Source: Rhynchonema sp. JSB1_4 (lineage: Eukaryota; Nematoda; Chromadorea; Monhysterida; Xyalidae). Taken from it: 64,000 nucleotides of DNA. Position numbers and translations under genes: made by a program. Shown here one piece after another: positions 36,501-47,477 of this stretch (positions within the stretch are counted from its first letter, which is position 1; every line of letters starts with the position of its first letter). The notes below the pieces were generated by a model that made no database searches, was not told the DNA's origin, and saw nothing but the letters and a program-made list of their open reading frames with translations. The stretch spans positions 1-64,000 of the forward strand of contig JASAMV010005841.1 of assembly GCA_030248065.1 (NCBI GenBank), given 5' to 3'.

Positions 36501-39500
36501 CGCCTGAGAGCAATGGTAATAAACGTTTGAAGTGCGCGATGTTCTCTCTCTCTTCACAACAATGTTCTTGACGCAAAACCTCTGCCTAAATCTGAACGTC
36601 ATAAAAAATGCCAACACTGGACAAAAGCCAAGTAGTATCTTTCCTGTCCCAGCTCACTTTTGCGTCGAAGCAAAAGAACGCTCATGTCGAGGCCGCAGCG
36701 GTCAACGGCAGGCAAACAGTTACCGGTATACCTATTGTCAGATGATTTGATTTGATTGGGTTTGATGGTTTGTTTGGGGGTACCTTGCGTGCATGGAACT
36801 GTGTGTTGCCGCAGATCAAAATGAAGGTGCTGTACTGTACTACCACTGCGTAGACCACACTAAAATTACAGGCAGCCTATCTTATTCCTGGGACCAGTGT
36901 GTTGGTGAAACCTGCGTGCATTTCGTGCAATTGCAGAACTTCCCGGCTTACCACGCCGATATCGAGTCAGGAGGCACAACAAGTACTTACGTATCGGAGA
37001 AAGTTCGATGAAGTCCCCCTGGGGGTTGTGTGGGTCATATTTGTTATTTCGAAATCAAAAAAATTATATCCCAAACTTTCAAATAATCCCACAGTCTTCA
37101 TTGGGATCAAGTTTCCAGAATGCAAGAAGCGTTTCATATTGAAACTGTAAATGTATGCTTTCGTCCTCCTATGCATTAACCATTCTTATCATGGGCACAC
37201 GACCGTTTACGTACAAATTATCGCGATTATTTGGGCACGGTCATGTTGTAAAATATACACGAATATACTGAACAAAACACTCAAATACGTGCAACTTTTA
37301 TGGTGAAAATTTGAAGAAAATTTTTAACAAAACCAATCCCCAGGAGGCCTGTTCGGCAAGCTTGCCAAATAAGCTCCCAGTGGGGGTAATCGAATTTCTC
37401 CGATACCGTAATCGGGGCTCACAATACAAGTTGTTTAACTGTTCCGCCAGCGGGCATTAAAATATAACAAAATTTTAAAGAAACCACCTGGCACATTCGT
37501 GACTCGTACTACTGGCTGCAGCAGGACCTTATGAACACCAGCTACTCGATTGTGATTAATATGCACGATTGGTGGTTTCATCAAGATTTCAAGGATCGAT
37601 TCTGCGATATGATTAGGGACCAGGTTTCAGGTATAGTAAAAACAACACTTCTGTTAAATGGGAAATCAATTTAAGGTGTGTAGCAAGCTAAAGGCATGAA
37701 CCATCCGACGCCTAGCGATATTTCAGGTGCAAGAATTCTGGCCATTTTCGTGGGACATCGTCACGATTGGCTGGCGGGTGGCATTGGAGAAAACTGTCCC
37801 GGCATAAAGCTGTATCACAGGTTGGGCTATAGGAGCTACATGTATGTACTTAGTGAGCGTTCATGGCCTAAACCTTAACAGTTATTTGTCACACCGAATT
37901 CAATATGCTCAACGTATGAGCTCATGAGTGTTGCTGTGTTACCGCAACACAAAGCTACACTGAGCATGGGCTTCTTGTTAGGACCTGCTGACTCAACAGC
38001 TCCGCGGTCAGCAGGCTGTCAAGCAGATGACCCATTTTTATAGAACATAAATTTCTTTCTCAACAAAACTTTGACGTCGCTATTGCATTCATAGTGGCGC
38101 CGTTCCGTCGAACACCTATCTGATGGCGCAGTTTCGGTACAAGGGCGGCTGGCGCTGGAAAGCCAAACTGCACCGTGTCTATGTGCTGCACGTGCGCGCG
38201 TGGTACACGCACAACCAAACGGATCAGTATGATCGCAGCCAGCTGCCGCCCGTTCAAGTGAAAACGGTCGTTGATCAAATACTGGATGTGTCATGAACAC
38301 ACATTTATAGGTCTGGGTCAATTTGGTGAGATTCATGCGTCGAACATGTCACCCTATTTGACAGTCTTTATGTGGGACAATGAAATGATTCACAGGGGAT
38401 TGTCGTATCCTGGACAACTGGATTCGAACCTCGCACCGAGTGGGGTTCAGGTTCTGAGACGGACAAGCGCATGATTCCAAGGACAAGTCTAAACACTGCT
38501 GGCTTATTTTGCATGCATATAGGCGCAGCACTTGAGAGTGTAGGTTGTGGATCGCGTGCACGTACTTGCAGCCAACCACACCAACATTTTTTGAAAACCG
38601 CAAAGATGGGCTTATCTTCATATCATCAACGCTCGTTATCAAGCAGTTCCAACGCCATGACTGCGTACAGTATGCAGTAGATGTTTCACGCGCTAATGCA
38701 GGGCTGCTTGAGTAGACGACCAGAGGCGACGATTTGCGTTGGCGACAAAAATCAACTAGCCCAAAGATGCCATCAGAAAATTATCCACACCCGCCCCCAT
38801 CCCCCACCTCCACAACTTTTCCATCGTACACAGCACACACGTTCGGCACACAGCTGTGGTTGATTAGTGAATGAGTGGGAAAGAAACCGCGCGCCACTGA
38901 ATCGCCGTCTGCTGAAACAGGCAAATAGTTTTTGAATCTTAGTACAATGATGTATACCGAAGCGGAGAATACCCCCGAACAAGCCCCCTGCCTCGAATAA
39001 GTCTCCAGTGGGTGAGGAGAGCTTTTCCGAATAAGCCCCCTTCCAGTGACCGTTTTCAGCGATATTTCAAATGTTTATACATGGTGGGGCTTACTTGGGA
39101 AATTATTTTCTTCTGAAACCTAAATCCGATGTGTGTCCCCAAATAAGGCAGTAGGGGACTTTTTGTCAATTTGTCATTCTCCGGTAGTAAAAGCAAATTG
39201 GGTACGAAATCGTTACTCGGCATGAGGTATGTGTGTACCAGCGGTCAGCCTTGTGGAGGGGCTTGCCTTGCCATAACAGCAGAGCAGGCGAGTGTTTTGC
39301 CGAATTGTGACCAAGCAGTGGATAAAAACGACGTTCCAGGAATGGACGAAGCACTGGATAAACATGAGATTTTGCCGGTACCCATCAAATTCAGGTTTTG
39401 GGCCCAGGTTCACTGTTTAACGGTACACCCTGCACTCACCCATACACTTATCCAACGCTCGAGCAAATGTTTCATTGACGTCCCTGCGCCATAAAGGCAA

Positions 39501-42248
39501 TATCGAATGCACATTGCCGTAGGCCGCAGCGAGCAGGCGATTGAACAGACGGTGAAGTAGTGTGAGTTTGCGTGCGTGGTCGAAGTCAGCTGCAAAATTG
39601 GTGAAAAACCTTTTCGGGTCACGTGGTCGGCCATCTGGTGCTTTCGCACTGACGATGACCTGGTGCACTGATCACCAGGCTGAAACGGGCAGCCAAAAAT
39701 AAATAATGCTACACAATATTATAAAGCGGCGGCAACAAACATGGCGATCATGATCGCAATCAGATTTGAATCAGTCGCTTTTTTGTACTTTTTATTTACT
39801 TGATCACGCCATTCATGTCGATAACTTCGGCCGTTGTGGAAGTTATCGATTTTCGAGTGGTGGTATCAATTTCCACGTTGAACAAAACTAGTTGCAAAAT
39901 ATGTGTTCAATTCAAATAAAATGTCACAGCAAATCCGATATCCGATCACAGCCAGCTTGATATATGCCGCCAAAAATGGCACCACTGTCACGCCAAAACC
40001 ATTCCGAAGTCCGCGCGTCTCGAAAGACTCAAACAATTGTGAAACTGAATAAAAATCAGTTCAAAGTATCGATAGACCAACCAGGCCAATCTTCGTGCTC
40101 CATGAATGCCGGTGCGATGACCCGCGCCACGTAGTCGCGTCTGACCTCGATGCTTTTGTCCTTATTCGATGATCCCACCAGATTCAGTAATGTTTCAAAT
40201 GTGCTGCCATAGGTGGCATTTTGGTCGAGACCGAATTTGGCATCAAAATCGAATGTACTCGGGTCGACTGATGTAGAACGGTGATCTATGGTTTGATTTG
40301 TGTCGCTGTTGTTCTTGGCGTTGTTTTCGTATTTGAGCAGCGTGCTTGGCCCAGCGCGGTAGAACGCGCGACGGATTAACTGGAATAAATTATAAATTAT
40401 AAATTTCAGGTCCAGATATAGTTTTTTGAGACAACGTTCCAGCTTTCGGCCAAGAGGGGGCAAAGGGAAATCCCAAAACTCCCTGACATTCCCTGATTAT
40501 CAATGAACCGGCTGGAATCCTCGTGTTGGCCACCAGATGGCGACCCTGAAAGACGAGACACGTGGAAATTTGGAATTTTGCAAAATGTATAATTATGCGA
40601 TAAAGGGGCTTTTCACGGCGCATAAAATTTTACACCATGCCCCACTCGGTCCCGGGTCCTTGGAATCTGACCCGGATATTCAGGTTTGATCAGATTTCGT
40701 GTTAGGCCCACGCAAATTTTCCTGGTCTCTACAACTGCGCTTCTGTACCGTTCCACACCGCCCAAAATTGTGGCAAAACATCTTACTTTCTCATCAGAAT
40801 AAGCCATTTTGACGAGGGACGACAGGTTACTGATCGTTTTATGTTCACCACCGGCCAGAGACTGTTCGCGACCGGAAGTGATCAGAGGACCACCATTCCT
40901 CTCGTCGGCTGTCAGTGACTTCTCGGCATTTTCCAATCTGAAATGTTGAGCGAAATATGAATAAATGTCACCAAAGAGCTAATATTGCCCTTATTGACGT
41001 GTATTAGGATGACAAAACGAAATACAGAGCCATTGGGACCTGTTTGGAAAAGCACGAAAGGTTTGTTACCGGACTGAGCTCTCGAAAGCGCTTCTTTTTG
41101 GGCCACGTTTCAAAAAACCCTCTCACAAGTATGTAGTTTTCACTAGTAACGACTCTTCGAACGCAGAATTTCCCCTGTTTTCAAAAATAGTTCCCGTGAG
41201 GGGAGTCGATGTGGAAAATTTCGACGACAGTAGTCAGACCAGAATATTAGAAGGGCGATTGTACCCGAAGGTTCAGGCAGGAAAAATATAGGAAAAAAAC
41301 AAATAATTTTTCACCAAAACCTTGTCGATAATTTGGCCTTCAGATTTGCATCCGTTGGTCTCGACCTCAGTGCCCTCTCAATGTCATTGATCGCGTCCTG
41401 ATATTGACGTGTCTCAAACAGCACCGCTGATCGATTGCCGAATGCCAGCACCTGTTTATATACGAAGCCAGTGAAACATCACCATGATTGACAGAATCGG
41501 GTCATTCTCTGGCTTGCTCATGGAACTGTTTGCAATGTGACGTGCACGACTTTTCTTTAATTTGCCATGTAATTTTTTATTTCGTTTGTGTTGTACACTT
41601 CCAGTGCCAGGTCAATGGGTGGAATTTTCGAAACGGTGTAAAGGTCAATTGGGCGTAAAGGTCGGTGTAAAGTTCGGTCGAAAGCTCGGTCGGCGTAGCT
41701 CGGTGTAAACGTGAAACATTGCCTGTTATTAACGTGGAATGTTTCAATTTTACAACGAGGTCTATCACACTGAGCTGTCGATCGAGCTTTCCACCTACCT
41801 TTACACCCAACTGATCTTTACACCATTTCGAAAATATCACCCAATGCAAACGGCTCAAAGGTAATGTGGCAAATCCTGTTAAACAATAAAAACTAAGGTA
41901 ATCATGTGTCTTCGCTTCTGACCAGCGATGTTAAACTTTTTCTTTCCTAGCTACCTACACATTCTTCCAAAATTTAATTTACCGCACCAATCTACACTAA
42001 AATTTAATTTACAGCACCATTCTACTGAAAGAAGAATGTGGTAAAAGAAACTATAGCCAAACCTGATTCTGAGATCCCTCCACAGCATATCTCAACGCGT
42101 TGTCGTAATGACCCTTTGCGACTTCCAACTTTTTCTGCGCAAAAGCGGCGTTACCCAGCGATCGCGCTTCCGCTGAGATTTTGTCGTCCTTCGGCCATTC
42201 AGATGGGGGACCAAAGCTGTTCAGTTGTTGCGGTGGTTTGGTGGACAT
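30600..42248 (-). CDS. TPR-SET methyltransferase-like protein, SMYD4 type, without MYND
   Basis: Thirteen exons in consistent phase, from the 5' end: 42063-42248, 41321-41451, 40787-40937, 40480-40545, 40082-40379, 39440-39589, 38808-38911, 33566-33705, 33118-33262, 32127-32273, 31315-31444, 30956-31034, 30600-30744; 623 aa. Seen: an N-terminal TPR region (SLGNAAFAQKKLEVAKGHYD; FGNRSAVLFETRQYQDAI), SET start GRHLVANTRIPAG near 157, the SET signature SLINHSCVPN (about 342-351), GEELTFSYGP, the post-SET cysteines FTCTCCAC, a CxxC-rich segment and a helical C-terminal region. Family knowledge: SMYD proteins are SET-domain lysine methyltransferases with a MYND finger after the first SET segment. 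Here exon 4 joins exon 5 directly across a 100-bp intron with no MYND cysteines. The 5.1-kb intron between exons 7 and 8 contains another gene on the opposite strand. Confidence 0.88.
30890..30950 (-). repeat. tRNA-like sequence in the SET-gene intron
   Basis: Read on the minus strand, TGGCTCAGTGGT resembles an A box and GGTTCGAGTCC is a B box, about 30 nt apart. The flanks do not form an acceptor stem, so this is a tRNA-derived repeat or SINE head. It begins right after the donor at 30955. Confidence 0.5.
31771..31969 (+). mobile_element. Mini-Helitron-like element, copy 2
   Basis: It begins TCTATACCACTAAAACAGG and ends CTAG, inserted between A (31770) and T (31970). It shares its body with copy 1 but has a longer G run. 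It lies in a SET-gene intron. Confidence 0.85.
32641..33103. mobile_element. Compound inverted-repeat element in the SET-gene intron
   Basis: The outer ends ACACGAGCCCGATTTCG and CGAAATCGGGCTCGTGT match the 165-bp MITE at 5157. Inside, 32784-32826 and 33020-33075 are inverted copies (AGTCTACGG.AGGTTGTCAC and CCCCCGAATACCGTAACC), enclosing about 190 bp of open-frame sequence. The arrangement suggests one element inserted in another. Confidence 0.65.
34261..38296 (+). CDS. Secreted calcineurin-like metallophosphoesterase
   Basis: Twelve exons: 34261-34296, 34516-34693, 34849-34928, 34994-35060, 35378-35556, 35940-36076, 36267-36423, 36653-36725, 36872-36982, 37481-37630, 37727-37820, 38095-38296; 487 aa. 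Exons 2-12 agree in phase. The first exon is the least certain: ATGs at 34180, 34261 and 34288 are in frame. Seen: an N-terminal hydrophobic segment (HVFYVVAVFVCSFM), then metal-binding motifs in family order: SDPQ (147-150), INGDLTAYGH (GD at 213-214), GLGNHDY (246-248), NMHDWW (368-369) and VGHRHDW (400-402). Several paired cysteines suit an extracytoplasmic protein. Family knowledge: these motifs bind two metals and hydrolyse phosphoesters. The substrate is unknown. The first motif is D-P-Q instead of the usual D-x-H. The whole gene lies inside an intron of the opposite-strand SET-domain gene. Confidence 0.9.
35614..35706. repeat. Perfect 38-bp inverted repeat (hairpin)
   Basis: The left arm 35614-35651 starts CTGCCGCACAGTAAAATACG; the right arm 35669-35706 is its exact inverse complement. 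The loop is 17 nt. It lies in intron 5 of the metallophosphoesterase gene. Confidence 0.9.
38960..39178. mobile_element. MITE-like repeat with CGGAGAAT ends
   Basis: CGGAGAATACCCCCGAA on the left faces ATTCTCCGGTA on the right. The interior contains CTTATACATGGTGGGGCTTA-like text that recurs at 58952-58975 within a related copy (about 58917-59055). AAATAAGCCCCC fragments of the same family occur near 33975 and 37370. Confidence 0.6.
41616..41843. mobile_element. 228-bp palindromic MITE, copy 2
   Basis: Same length as 15133-15360 and in inverse orientation, with ends TGGGTGGAATTTTCGAAACG and CGAAAATATCACCCA. It lies in the SET-gene intron between exons 1 and 2. Confidence 0.8.
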
Positions 42249-42251
42249 TTA

Positions 42252-43677
42252 AGGTGCGCGTATACTCGTTCCGAGGAACGCAAAACGTTCTGCGCAATGC
42301 AGTTCCGTGACGGAACGAAAGAACAGCGGAAACGCATTCTCGCTATTCCTTCTGTTCTTTCGTTCCTTCAGCATTTCCGCTGTTCCTTGCCTGTTCCTCG
42401 AGAAATCAATGTCAGAGAAAATAAATAGAAGGGCATCCCCGCCCCGGATTTTTTAGGCTTGGTGATATGTGTTTTGCTGAGCATTTTCTGTGTCGCAATA
42501 TCAACCAAAAAAATTAAAAAAAATTGTGCTCAACATGACAAACATTGAAACTGTTCAAGATCTCCTTTTGTGCGACGGCAGCACACATTTAGGGGGGGGC
42601 CGGCATTTGACAACGCAGAATAAAGCAGAAAATACCATCAGAATGCGTCGACAATGGTTGGGGAGCTGCTCTGCGTAAAATTCCCTTGTTTTCCCGACAA
42701 ATTTCCAGCCAGATTTGAACAAGATAATCGAGTAAAAATTTTTATGTGGACCAATCGAAATGAAGCTGATAATCGGCATCACCTTGCTGAATCAGGCATC
42801 ACACACACACACGTTATGACGTCAACGCAACACACACACACACAAGCACACAACACCACAGCGCAGCTCAGCAACAACCAACACTCACTCAGACTGCTTG
42901 TGTTTATGTAAAGCACTAAGCAGCCGGCAGCAACCGACGCAATGGGCTAATGGTCTAAGGCGTGGTCCAGCAGCTGTCGCACGCGTTGCGCACGCAGAGG
43001 TTCAAATCTCGACTGGTCACATGATGGGTACTTTTTGCTGGTTTTCCTTATTTTTTCTATGTAAATTGACGCCGTGATTTAAAAAATGGTGAATAGAATG
43101 TCACTGAAAGAACAGAACTATTTGAATTCACGCATTCAAAACGCTTTGATATGATCGCACCACAATGCAGCCAGTTCACGGCTTCGTTGTGTAATCTGTG
43201 TAAATAACGCAAATTGTAAGTAAGTCAGAAATGCCAGGGGCACTTTTTGAAGTCAAAATTAGGTTATTTGAACGACAAAGGTTTGCCCACAACTGTTTCA
43301 TTTACCACGGACATGGAAGATCGCCAAGTTAGTCGTCCTGAGAAAGATCTGGGATGCTTTTTGTTGTTTCTCGACGAAAACCACGCTTATTTCGCATCGC
43401 GGTGTCAAAAAAATAAAAGTTTTGGCCTCTTCGAACTCCAGTGATGCTCATTTCAATTGAACAACCTCGAGGAACAGCACAAAAAGTCAAAATGTTTTGA
43501 CTTCGTTCTTTCTGTTCCGCGGAACGTTTTTTGTTCCTTCTCGATTGCGTCAGATCGTTCCGTGTGACGTGCGTATACTCGTTTCCGCTGTCCCTCGAGT
43601 GAAGTATACGCGGGTCACCGGAAATAACCGTTCCTTCACTGTTCTTTCTGTTCCGCGGAATGAGTATACGCGCACCT
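42252..43677. mobile_element. 1.4-kb TTA-flanked transposon next to the SET-gene start
   Basis: The ends AGGTGCGCGTATACTC and GAGTATACGCGCACCT are perfect inverted repeats with TTA directly repeated at 42249-42251 and 43678-43680, the PIF/Harbinger-type TWA duplication. The subterminal regions are full of CGTTCC/GGAACG motifs. No transposase is visible. It abuts the ATG of the minus-strand SET gene (42248). Confidence 0.85.
42943..43018 (+). repeat. tRNA-like SINE head
   Basis: TAATGGTCTAAGGCG resembles an A box and GGTTCAAATCTC a B box, about 40 nt apart as in class II (Leu/Ser) tRNAs. No acceptor stem forms with the flanks. It lies inside the 1.4-kb TTA-flanked element. Confidence 0.5.
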
Positions 43678-43680
43678 TTA

Positions 43681-46600
43681 TGCAGAATGTCGTGAGGAAG
43701 ATGGTCAATTTGGAGATGAGATTTCTCATCCGTGCTAAAATCTGGAAATTTTTTAGGCCCTTGAACCAAAGACCGGTTCCAGTCAAATTTACTGCTTGGA
43801 TGAATGCTTTTCTACAATGCAGTTGGTCACTGAACGTGCACACGGGCACAGAAATTGATAGAACCACGAAGTTTTGATAAAAGATCGATATGAGGAGTGA
43901 AATTTGCTCAATGAAAAGCACATACGCACATACTGTACTTATATACATATTGCATAAACTGGCTATTTTCAAGCAGTTCTTTTTTTCAAAAAGCATGAGT
44001 AGACACTTTTCTCCTGACTTTTTGCATAAACCCTGAAAGCACAGCAGATCAGATATGCTGTACTTTCAGGGTGTATACTGACGTCCAAGTGCAAAAAGGT
44101 CCAGGATACACAAAAAAGCACACGCGCGAGAAAGTCATGTTTTCGATTCACAAACGCGGGGAGCTCATTTGAAATTGGTCTGCGAATAAATATAAGCACA
44201 AAAACCTCCAGTATTTTATTTATAAATCTAGTTTTTGCTGAACACAAAGGACCCTTTCGCAGTCACGATAACAACGTCACAATTTTCGAGTTTGTTTGGA
44301 AATTTGCTGAATGTTGAGACTATTGAAAGGTTCAAATATTGTGTGAAAAACCGTTTTTTTACAAACAGCAAGAACCTGAAATCTGAAATTTGAAAACATA
44401 CATAGATAATGTTAGGTGTACGTTAGTATCAGGCGCTGCCACGGGCAAAAGCTTTTTGCAAGACTTTGAGTTTGAAGTGCTGTGTGTCTACGAGGTTTAG
44501 TAAACAAATCGGAAGCAAAGCGCAATTTAAAACCACTCAAAAGTTGTTCACCAGATCGATCGTCCTGTGGAAACAACCTGCCGTAAAAATAAAATAAGCC
44601 TTTGGCATGGTAGACAAACCAGGGTTTTCAGGCTTCAATTCGGTTTTTGTTGCAGTTTTTCATCATAAAAACTTCTTCAGTTGGCTATTGGCTTGAAGCA
44701 ACAGCTCTACGTTTTTTTTGTAAAAAAATGCAACCAGAAAAAACATTTGTTTCAGTCATTTTGACACCCAGTTTAGAAAAAAACTTGCGTCAAAAAAGCT
44801 GCACATCGCGCTACGAATTCTCAAAAGCAAAGCACGAGCGCCAAAAGTGCATAAATACACCGAACAGCGCAACAGACAGCAAAATAACACGCGGGCAACA
44901 ATTTTTTTCGCGCACAAAAAATGACTACCAAGAGCTTGCTTTTTCTGGCATATAGCAGAATGACCAAGCTTGTGCAGTACCAAGCAGACTTTGGACTTTG
45001 GTTGGTTCGGTTCCCGTTACATTAACTGGGGCATTGCATTTTGTACGAAAACCGCGCGCATTATGTTTGTGCGAGTAGTGCTTGCTTTCGGATATGAGCG
45101 CCAAACGTATACCTTGCTTGGCACAGCGTAGTGTCCGAAGTTGACAGAAGTGGACCCCGAAAACAAAATGTCTTGGTACCTGTTTGTTTCTTTTTGTGCA
45201 TAAAATGTTGCAAACTTTTCGTTTCCGTAAAAGACATTAACTTTTTTCTAGAGTGAAGGTGATGTCATGGATTCACTTTTCTGAAGAAACTGATATTTTC
45301 AAGAAATTGTGCACATTATTGTATCTTATACTCGACTAAACAAGCTGACCAATCTCAGGGTGCCCAGGCGTAAATTTCAGGCCGCATACAAAATACGCAC
45401 TTACCTATACATATGCGCTTCTGTTCAGAACGGTTGTATAACGTGTGCAGGGTGTTTGCACCTTCGAGAAACGAACAGGAACAGATGTCCCGCAAAGGTT
45501 GATGGTATTCAGTTACCCTGGGCACCTTTAGTGGTCAAATAAGGAAAATTAAGCTATTGGGTATTGGTTGTAGGGCTACTGGTGGCCCTTGTGACCTTGG
45601 GGTTGAGGCTTTTTATGTTGCTGGTGATTTTTTCCGTGACGTTTTCTTGCAAAGAAACGAGACTTACCAAATCACCAAAGATGCTTCATGGCCATTATGT
45701 ATCTCATGAACCTAAAGAACATCTTCGGAAAGGGACATGTGTTTATGTGTTAAAGCTCTCATAATCAGGACTTGACGTCAGAGGTTTATGCCAGTTTCGC
45801 ACGTCACTTGCATAAGTACAGTACCAGCTGCAATTCTTGGCTGATTGGCGGTAAAGCCTGCCGCGCCTGCAGGCGCAGGCTCAATACAAAAGATAGCAGT
45901 GTGCCGCGCCTGCAGGCCTTGCAGGCTCAGTGCATAAGCGGTCGCATACGAGCCTGCCGCGCCTCCGCCGGCGCGGTGATTACACTGCTGCGCTTGCTTG
46001 TTTGTGTGACTTTTAGGTTTCAACATTTTATGCCTTTCTGCGATATTTGTCCGCTTGTCCGAGCAAATGCCTTGCAAAAACGAGTCCATTAAGTCCACAA
46101 AAAGTTCCATAAACTGACATTATAAATGTGATAGAAAATCAGGAAAGGCGGCAATCGGACGGAATAAGTTTCATATTTCCATGAGGATGGATCAAAATCA
46201 AACTTTGAGAGATTATAAACACAAATGCTCTAGCATTATCAACTCATATAACAATTATACTCTGCATTCCACACCAATTGACGGTGACTAACGGGTTTGT
46301 AGGTCACTGTTTGTCGTGGACTTTCCTTATCAACATTCATTCGCCCCACTCCTGCAAAGGGGCACCAGTTTGAGAACGGGACAGATGACCTTGTGCCAAA
46401 AATTGCAGCTGGTACTGTACATACACATAAGAGCCTTTAGTTGAATGAAAGGGTTATTAGAGCCTGTCGAGGGAGTCCTTTCAAAATTTCATATTGTGTT
46501 TGAACGCTTTGCGCGAGCTGGTGTGCTTAGCAGTCGTCTCCTCAACATGCAACGCATTGGAGAAATCTCAAATGGCCATTCAGCTTGAGGACTGCATGGG

Positions 46601-47477
46601 ACCTTGAGCATCCAAAGACACAAAGCGACGCCACTGCCATTGAGTTTGTAACTTGGAACTGACAAAACCTAAAATTGTTTCATAACAACCTTATTTTCGA
46701 AGCGGGAAAACACGATGACAGCATTTTCAGACGAACCAAAATGCAATACCAGAGACGACCCGCGCGCACATTGAGGTGAACTAAAATGAATATACATAAT
46801 GCATTCAGTACCAAAAGCTGCTGCTGCACGGCGCGTGATGCGACAATTTATCATTTTTGATTGTGTTACGGACGCGCTATATACGGCCTATTCGCTAAGT
46901 ACATACAGTATGTACTTTTGCATCAAAAGGTTCCACGCGCGCGGTTCTGTGCGCTAATATGCCCGGCTCTGGTCGAGTTTCATTGGCCAGCTGGTGTACC
47001 AGGTTTCGTGGAACCGGTAAGCTTCAGACGCAAATTTCAAACTCGAAGCCCACCATTTCATTTGGCCGGCCTGCTCCGGAAATCCGCCCCTGTCCGTGTC
47101 GGCAACAGGAGTAAAAGATTGGGTTTAGTATTGCTTTTTTTGCGGTGGAGATGAAAAAAGTTGTTTCCAATGAGTTTGGTCTCGAAAATGAAGTGGTATA
47201 TACTTGCACCAAATCAGTACATTGTAGATTAAACGAGAGCTGTGAGGGCAGACCCGGATCATACTCGAAACTATTAGGCATGCACCTACATACAGTACCA
47301 CCATCGCGCGCCTGATTTTCATTTCCAAGTACATCATGCCAAGTAATTTTCAGTCATCCACTGATTCCGGAAAGATTGAATACCGCAAACCCAAGGGGAA
47401 CCCCATTACATTATTCCATCTCACACAAACACACAGCAGGTACTTTAAATACAGTATCGCAAAGTTCGCAATATTGA
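43681..47477. other. 3.8-kb spacer without a recognised gene
   Basis: No exon set could be assembled. A hairpin (44031-44071, CCCTGAAAGCACAGCA with its near-perfect inverse) and a palindromic CCTGCCGCGCCTGCAGG repeat cluster (about 45857-45980) are present. TACAGTACCAGCTGCAA at about 45818 recurs at 54430 and, inverted, near 46405. Confidence 0.55.

Noticed and set aside
39171..39494. 107-aa plus-strand frame (LPNCDQAVDKNDVPGMDEAL)
   Set aside because: It lies between SET-gene exons, overlaps one antisense, contains an internal near-duplicate of GCAGTGGATAAA and shows no family similarity I can name.
40380..40479. Possible hidden MYND exon in the SET gene
   Set aside because: Reading the 100-bp intron in frame gives GVLGFPFAPSWPKAG with no cysteines, then a stop.
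42943..43018. Functional tRNA gene
   Set aside because: A and B boxes are present but the flanking bases do not pair into an acceptor stem; kept only as a tRNA-derived repeat.
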